DNA of 64,000 nucleotides from Denitrobacterium detoxificans (GTDB lineage: Bacteria; Actinomycetota; Coriobacteriia; Coriobacteriales; Eggerthellaceae), in contig NZ_SUUH01000002.1 in NCBI RefSeq assembly GCF_015062615.1, forward strand, positions 1-64,000, written 5' to 3'. Of the stretch, positions 53,001-62,000 are shown one piece after another. A program made the translations under genes and the position numbers. A model generated the notes under the pieces. It was not told the origin of the DNA. It searched no databases and was given only the letters and a program-made list of their open reading frames with translations. Every line of letters begins with the position of its first letter. Position 1 is the stretch's first letter.

Positions 53001-56000
53001 CATTATCGATACCGTTGTTACTTCTGACGTTACGTATACGGCAACGTTCAACTCGTACTATCCCATCAGTTGGACCGCTGGCACGGGCGTGACGAGTTTG
53101 AGTGGTGGTAGCACTTCGTGGTTGGCGGGGGATGCGACCTCTACGCTTACTACGCCTACTATTACGGCTACCAGTGGGTATGATGATACTACCCCCACCT
53201 ACACCATATCTTGGGGTGGCACTACCCAGGGTACGGTAACTGTGGATGGCACCACCGTTACCACTGCCAACGCGGGTGACGCAATTCGCGATATCGTGAA
53301 GAATGCGACGGGTAATATCACCATCGAGGTGTCGCTGCCGGCGCTCACGAACATTGGCTACACCATCGTGAAGCACTTCGAGTTGGCCGATTATCCCACG
53401 GGTACCACCAGCAACGCCGTTGCTGCCGCCTATAGCTCCAGCACCGTAACCGAAACGGGTGCTCAGACGGGCTCCGTGGGCGACACCATTACGTTGACGG
53501 CTGCCGAACTGGCGCTTCCCGCTGCTGGCACGACGGGCCTGCCGAGTGGATACGCTGTTGCGAATTACACGGGCTCTTCCGACTGCGGTATTACCAACAA
53601 TACGGGTAATGCCAATCTCCAGAAGACTATGATGGGGCTTTCCGCTACGGATACCGATGTGACGGTAACGCTTTCCAGCGCCACGACTACCAGCAACGTG
53701 GTCCATGTCTACTATACGTTGAATACGTACACGCTGAACGTGGAGTATGCAAGCACCGAATCGCCGGTCCTGAAGGAAGTTGGCACGGTGCCTAGCAGCT
53801 TGACTGCCCTGGGTGGCACGAAGCGCGTGGGCCAGACCATTGCGGCATTCCCCACGCCCATCAACAAGAGCACTCCTTCGAATACCTCCGCCGCTGATCC
53901 TGAGTGGGAAGGCGCCAACACCGCCACGGGCAATGCGCCTACGGTGAAGGGCGCCGACACCACTACGTATTCCGCTACGGGCTTCACCATGCCCGCGCAG
54001 GACGTGACGGCGACCTATACGTGGATCCCCGTAACGCGTGCGATTACCTATGCGGTAGGTACGATGTCGGGTGGTAGCACGACGATTACCGAGACCACTA
54101 GCTCCAACCCGGGCAACAGTGTGACGATTACCGATCGTATCGACACCACGGATACCTCGCTGACTACCTCGACGATTACCGACCAGGCAGGTACCTTCAC
54201 GAGTGAGGAATACTACGGCGAGCAGCACGATAGTGGTCTGCACGACACGAGCCACTACACCAGTGGCACGATTTCCTACACAACGACGCCTGCCTCGAAC
54301 TGGCAGTTCAAGGGTTGGTACAAGAGCACGCGTACGAGCCCCACGGGTTCGTGGAGCACGCCTACTGCCATTTCTGGCGATCCTACGGGTGAAACCATCA
54401 CGGCTTACACCAAGTTTATCGCCGTGTTCGAGAAGATTCCCGTAACCACTTCTTATGGCCTGTCTGGATCTACCACGGGCGCTGACGGTTCGGGTGGTTC
54501 CGACGCGCGTGGCACCAATGACTTCACGGGCACTGGTACCCTGGGCTCTACTTCGGGTTCCGCTGAGGCTGGTACGCAGGTGACTCTGCCGGGGTATACC
54601 CCCAACACCACCAGCAACAACGACAAGACGTACAAGCCGTCCACGACTTCTACCCCCACGGGTACGTGGTACGTGAACAACGGCGGCACGTGGGTTGCCG
54701 TAACCGACGAGGATACGTCCACGCCGGGCGTTCAGGTTACGGTGACCGACACGAAGAAGGACTTCGTGTTCGTTCCCGAGCTGAAGAAGTACACGGTTAC
54801 GTTCCCCACGGCAGGCGTGAACTGCACGCTTCCCGCGGCACTCACGTACGAAGGCTACTATGACCAGCCGCTGACCACGTTTACCAGCACGGCTGACGGC
54901 AGCACGTATAGCGATACTGCGGTTGCGTACACGCCCACGGCGGGCCAGACGCTCGACCAGAATGGTTGGGATATGTCGACTGACGGCACGAACTGGACGA
55001 ACCTGGGTACCTCGGGAGGCGCGTTCGTGGCTCCGGGTAGTCAGACCATTACGCAGGATACCTGGTTCCGCGAGAACTACACGGCTGGTGCCGTGACGTA
55101 TTACGTGCAGCGCTACTACCAGGATGCCCCCACGGGCATCGGTGCTACGCCCACGTACACGGCGGAGGGTGCCCCCGTGGCCATCTCCACCGCTACGGTG
55201 GGTAGCACGGTAACCTACAGCGATATGGTGACCGCCGGTCTTTCTGTGACGCGTCCCTCTGGCGAGCCTGCCGCCGATACCTCGGCGTTTAGTTCGATTA
55301 CCAACCCCACGTACATGAGCTACGGCGCTCAGAGCGATGGCGCTGCAGCGGGTACGAGCTTCAACACGTACGCTGACTTTGTCGCAGCCAATCCTGGGCT
55401 TACCATCACCGACGTTGTTTCGGGCAACCCCAGCAACAACGTAATCAACCTGTACTACGACCGCCCGAGCGGCCTGAGCATTACGTACAACTGGGTTGAT
55501 ACCGACAGCACGAATACCTCGCTTGCCGATCTGGCCACGAATACCACGTTCGTGACCACGACCGACCGTCCGCTGCCTACCAACCAGTCGGGCACGGTAA
55601 CGGTGGGAACCACCATCGAGCTGCCGTACTACAACAGCACGGGCACCACGTTGAGCGCGGGTACGGAAACGATTCCCGCTGGCCTGCCGGGTGGCGTTAG
55701 TGGCACCAACTATGTGCACTTCCTGGGCTGGAAGGTCACGCAGAATGGCACGGACACGGTAATTCTGGCTAGCAACGTCGCCTCGAATCATCAGGTGACC
55801 ATCACGGCCGATACCGTCATCAAGGGCTATTGGTATCGCGATAACATCGACGTTGTGTTCCAGAACTCCACGCTGGGCTCGTCGAACGCTACCTTCAGCA
55901 GCATTGCGGGCCTGACCACGCAGACGATGAAGTATGGCGAGAACGTCATCAAGACGGATGGCACCAACGACGTTGACGATGCCATTACCGTGAACGCTGG

Positions 56001-59000
56001 CAGCCCGTACTTCTTCCAGGGCTGGATCAATGCCGATCAGACGGCCGCGGGTACGGTGACCACCATTTCCTTGCCCAAGGCGCTGAACACCACGAACTTC
56101 ACGTTCACGAGTGGCGGTACGGTTTCCGGCAGCGTAGCTACCGTGAACCTGTATGCCGCCTTTGGCAATGGCAACCAGGTGAAGTACGTACGCGGCGATT
56201 ATGCCAACCCGTCCGATTCCTCCAACGGCAAGACGGGCACTACGGTGACCGTTGGCCTGTGGAACGAGACGAGCCATACGCATTCGGTTGACCCCAGCAC
56301 GGTGGCGGCCGATATGCCCCTGTATGATACCGATAACACGCCTGATGCGGGCGATTACCTGACGGGTTACACGTTCCTGGGTTGGACGTGGCCGCAGGGG
56401 ACTACGAATTACATTACCAACAGTGCGGGTTACGTACCCGGGGGTACCCCCACGGGGTATACCTGGTCGGCCACTCTGCCCGACGGTAGCGCCAATCGCG
56501 ACCTGACGGCTCTGTGGAAGCCCGTCGACCAGAGCGTCACGCTCTCTCCGTGGGGTTCTACGAGTGGTAACGACCAGCAGGGCAACCCGCTGGCGAATAA
56601 CGAATCTACCATCGCCGTGGCTTCTAGCTACACGGCACTGACTGCCACGCTTGCGGCTACGCCTACGCCTACCACGGTGCAGCCTGATACGTGGTACAAC
56701 CTGCCCACGCCTTCTGAGCTTACGCGTACGGGCTACACGCTCGTGGGCTTCGAGTTCATGGAGAATGCCACGCAGTTGGGCGACAGCGCTCGCGTAGCCG
56801 CCGACGGCACCACGCCGCTGAACACGCGCATCGAGGGTTCGGGAACGAGTGCCGACCCCTGGAAGGTGTACGTGGGCAGCCCCACGAGCTGCACCATCGT
56901 ACCCATCTGGTCGCATGACTCCTACAACGTGGACTTCACGTATGCGGGCGATAGCGGCGACAGCATTACCGCCCTTACGGGCAACTATGGCTCCTTCACC
57001 ATTGGCGGCTCCAATGCCAATGCCGGTACCACCATGGACGTGGATACCCTTGACGCTACGGGCCTGGCCTTTGGTAAGACCATGAACATCGCTGATAGTA
57101 GCGGTGCCGGTAGCTACGTGGGCGTGCCCATCGTGGGCGACGTTGCCACGGGTACGGTGGGCGGCACTTCGTACAGCTACACGTTCGTGGGTTGGAGCAC
57201 CAATGATTCCACGACGCCTACCACGGTTACGGATGGTACGGCCGCCTCTCCCGTGAATACGTACACGGTTCCCGCGAAGAACCTGGTGATTACCGGTACC
57301 TGGAAGATTACCGAATACCAGGTTGATTACGCGGCCACTATGGATGCGACGCTCGTTGACCCGAGCGACACCACCACGGCCAGCGTGAGCGGTACTACGA
57401 GCGAGCTGGTCGATCACAACGGCAACCCGACCATGACCGGTCTGGTTACTAGCACGTCGAATGGCGGCTACGCCATTGACCATTGGACCGTCAGCACGTT
57501 TGACGGAACTACGTGGTCTGCCGAGACGAGCTTGGGCAAGTCGGGCTCCACTCCGGTAAGCCCCACTTCCGTGCCGATCACGGCTCCCACGAAGTTCACC
57601 GCGTACTATGGCCCCTCCAGCACCATCGACTACACGGTGAAGGTGCATGTGCAGGTGGCCGATGCTGCTGGCAACCTTACCTACAAGGACAGCTCGCAGA
57701 CGTACAACAACGGTACCGTGGGTACGCAGATGAAGATTGGCGACGAGGCGTTTGCTCAGGCACGCGCCATTCAGAACGCCGAGTTCGGCACGAGCGGCTG
57801 GAACACTAGCTCGTATTTCGACAACACGCTGAGTGATGCGGACTTTACGAGCACGACTCCTTCGATGCCTGATGGCTATGCGGATCCGCGTACCAACAAC
57901 AAGATTACGTTCCCGGATGGTTCGCATCCCACCTCGTTCGTGACGCCCGTGATTACCGCGACTACGTCCACGAACGTCGTGGAGGTCTGGTTCGACCTGG
58001 TTCCCGTGCAGTACCAGATCGTGCGTTACTACCAGAGCGCCGACGGCACGGCGGCTCCCATGGATGTTGCTAACCCCGGCGCTAATGACGGCACGGCCGA
58101 TGCGGGTGTCGTAGATACCACCGATGGCGCAAGCGCGTATGCTACCAATGGCGCAAGCAAGTACTACGCCGATGGCTATGCCTTCCAGCCGGTGAGCCTG
58201 ACGGGCGCGAAGGCCCAGGCCAAGGATTCTTCCGACGCGTCGGCTGCCACGGCTTCTGCGGCGTCCTCCTGGACGAAGGCTGCGAACATTACGGCCGACG
58301 ACAAGACGGCGGCTGGCAGCGTGGCTCCTACGAGCCTGTGGACCATGGGCACGCCCTCTGTGGTGGATGGCGGTGCTACGGTAGGCGGCATCACGGGTGA
58401 TGGCACCTCTGTCATCTGCGTGCCGTATACGCGTCCCACGTTCGACATCACGTTTACGACTACGTTGGCTACTGGCGTTGCGGCCGACCCGATGCCTACG
58501 GTGAATGGCTACACCGACAAGGCGCGTTGGGGCGCTCAGTTTGCCGCGGGTACTGCCAATGGCGGTAACGTGAACTACAGCGGCACGTCTACGCCTCCGG
58601 GCACGGGTGGCTTGCCCCTGAGCTCGGGCTACAACTCTGGCGCATACTACTTCAGTGGCTGGAGCGATACGGCTACCACCGATAAGGTAACCGTTACCAC
58701 CGATAACTACATCCAGCTCATGCCTGCGCGTGCGGTAAACCTGACGGGTGAATGGGCCTTCCAGCAGTACACCATTACGTACACGGCTGATCCGGCCGAT
58801 ACTACGGGCGTTACCGTGAAGACCACGAGCCCCTATAGCGATACCGAAAAGGTTTCGCAGGGTGGTACCCCCACTATGGCCTCGTATGGCGATACCAGTC
58901 AGGACCTTACGAACGACTACGAAATCGACAGCTGGACGTTCGTGGGTTCGGTGACGTTCCCCGGCGACAGCACGCCGACCACGGCGACTTCGGCTACTTC

Positions 59001-62000
59001 CATGAACGGCAAGAGCCCCACCGATGTGACCATCAATGGCGATACCACGTTCTACGCTACGTGGAAGCTGAAGGAGTACAAGGTCACGTACGCCATCGAC
59101 AATACGAGCGCGTATTCGTGGTCTTCGGGTGGCGCGCCGTTTACGGCAAGCGAAACCGCCGAGTATACGGGCATTTCCAGCGGCACTACGCTGGGTACCG
59201 CCCAGATTCCCGACTGGAGCACCACTACTACGGGCGCCGGCATGACGAATGCCGTGCCCAAGGCCGGTTCGGGCTACCAGTTCGTTGGTTGGACGTGGAC
59301 GACCTCCGATGGCACGACGTATGCCACCAGCGACGGCGACGACACGACCACCAGCACGGCAGAGCAGAACTTCATCAACCTGATGGGCGCCTCTACCGCG
59401 AAGGCTGCGTACGATCCCTCGAGCGCTTCTGCCACCTCGCAGTGGGCCGCGGTGCTTGCCAAGATTACGTTTGGACGTGGAACGGGTAATCAGTCGGCTG
59501 ACATCACGTTCACCACGGTTACCAAGCAGCTGAAGTTCAGCGTTGAGTACCGCGTCCCGGATTCCCCCAACAGCAGCTCCACTACGTGGACGCAGCTGGG
59601 CACCGCGGAAGGCGTGACGCAGGGTTCTGGCTTCGACCGCGACCTTACGTATACCGATAAGATCTTCGCTAACTCCATCACGAGCACCGTGTACACCAAC
59701 GGCGTTTCCAAGCCTGGCTACACGTTCGATGGCTGGTATAACTCTGCTGATTACACGACGACCAAGATCACCGATGCCTCGAAGCCGCATGCTACGACTA
59801 CGGTTGAAGACATCATCAATCTGGGTACCACGGGCGTGGGCAGCACGGGCGGTGCTATCAAGCTGTACGCTAAGTACACCCCCAAGACGCTCGACATCAC
59901 GTATATCGACTCGCTGAATACGGCGAACACGTATACCGACAACGGCTCAGCCATTGTGACGGGCGCAAGCTACAATGTGCTCGACAAGGCAACCACGGGT
60001 GCGGCAACTTGGGAGACCGACAGCACCCATGCGGGCCGCGTGTTCGTTGGCTGGACGAAGACGAACATTGGCGATCTGACCGACGCGTATATCGCCGCAT
60101 TTGGCGATCCTAGCCACGTGAGCGCTTCGGGCGAGGTCATGGACTACGCGGTGAACGATGTGTACACCATCCAGCCCGATCCTTCCGATGACAGCACCAG
60201 CTCGGGCAATACGTTCTATGCGGTGTGGAAACCCGTTGAGTACAACATCCAGTTCTCCTCGGGCGCTATTGCGTACACGCCGGCAGTGGGCAATGAAATC
60301 TACAATGCCACGAATACGCCTGGCACCGAGACTTACAACATCGACAGCATTACCGACATCGGTTACACCACGGGTATTACCCTGGATACGATTCCTGCTC
60401 CGCTGACCGCAGCGGGTGCTGCCGCCGGCAAGAGCTTTGCTGGTTGGAACGTGTCGCTGGGCACGGCTGGCACCACCGCGAACGTACAGGTGGGTGGGGC
60501 TACCCAGACCATCACGGGCGCTACGCTTGCCTCTATCATCCAGGCGGCCAGCCCCACGTGGCGTATTACCGACGGCACCACGTTTACGCTGACGGCTATC
60601 TGGAGCGACGAGCTTGCCGTGAACTACCACGCGAATGCCAATGACGCCAAGATTCAGGTGGGCACGGCCACGGCGCAGACCGTTTCCGACATCATTGCCG
60701 GTGGCGGAACCGACGTGGTATTCAGCGAGAACATCACGAAGAACGAAAGCTCTGGCTCGTACACCATGGACGTGCACAACGGTAGCAACAACACTACGTA
60801 TGGTCTGTACGACGAGAGCACTGGCACTGCCGTTGGCATTACCATGACGCGTCCTGGCTATGTCTTCAAGGGCTGGGATACGAATGCAAGCGCTACGAAT
60901 CCCACGTACAGTGCGTCTGGCGTGGCCGATACGGCGTATATCAACACGGCGCGTACGATTACTGCCAATACCGACCTGTACGCCATTTGGGAGCCTGCAG
61001 CCGCCACGGGTGTGGTGGTAGAGGAATACCTGATGCAGGCCGATGGCACGTATCAGAGCTCGCCCACGAACACGGTTGCTATTGCGTACGAGAGCGATGG
61101 CTCTACGTCCCTGAAGACGGCTACGAGCTACACGGTTGCGCCCGTGGCGAGCAATACCACCGAGTATACGAAATCGGCATTCGTTACGAGTGAGTATGCG
61201 CTCGATACGGCCCAGAATGCCGACTGGACGAAGACGCTGGCTGGTTCCGGCACCACGTTCAAGGTGTACTACAAGCGCAATACCCATACGGTTACCTACG
61301 AGTACGGCAACTTGGGTACGCTTGCGGGCATTACCAATCCGGTTGCCCCGGTGGATGCGGGCGGCATTTCCGGTACTAATACCTATCGCGCGGGTCAGAC
61401 CGTAACGGCGCTTGATATGCCTGCCGAGGCTGACATCGATCCGTATTACGACCTGCCCACGGGCACCGCTCTGGTGTGGGTTGACACCGATACCGGTGCC
61501 ACCACGTTGGGTAACGTAGCCGGCCTGAGCACCTTCACGATGCCCGACCGCGACGTAACCCTGCGTCTGGAGCTGGTGCGCCATCCGTTCGTGGTGACCT
61601 ACGTTGCTGGTACGAACGGCTATCTGACGGCTGGTACGGCAAATGCGTCGTCTGGCACCGTGGTATACCAGGAAACCGTGCGTGCGTTCGATAAGCCCAC
61701 GCTGGTGCTGGACGCTGGCTCCACCATTGGTGGCGTGAACGTGGGCGGCCAGACGGTGTCTGCTACGGGCGACACGGGTGTGAGCAACTTCGCGTTCACC
61801 ACGTGGACGTGGACGGGCTACGATGGTGGCAGCAAGTACTCCACCGACCCGACCACCAGTGCTGATGCGGTGATTCTGCAAGACACCCTGTTCACGGCGA
61901 ACTTCAACGAGATCTTCACCGTAACGTACAACAACGACAACCCGGGCGATGACTTCACGCCTGCGAAGGTGTACCAGAACCTGCGTGTTTCCGATACCAT

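Noticed and set aside
52492..59790. A 2,432-codon open frame on the minus strand
   Set aside because: It lies entirely antisense to the giant adhesin frame, is a low-complexity Arg/Gly/Ala-rich product of complementary ACG, ACC and GGC codons, and has no ribosome site or domain. It is a shadow.
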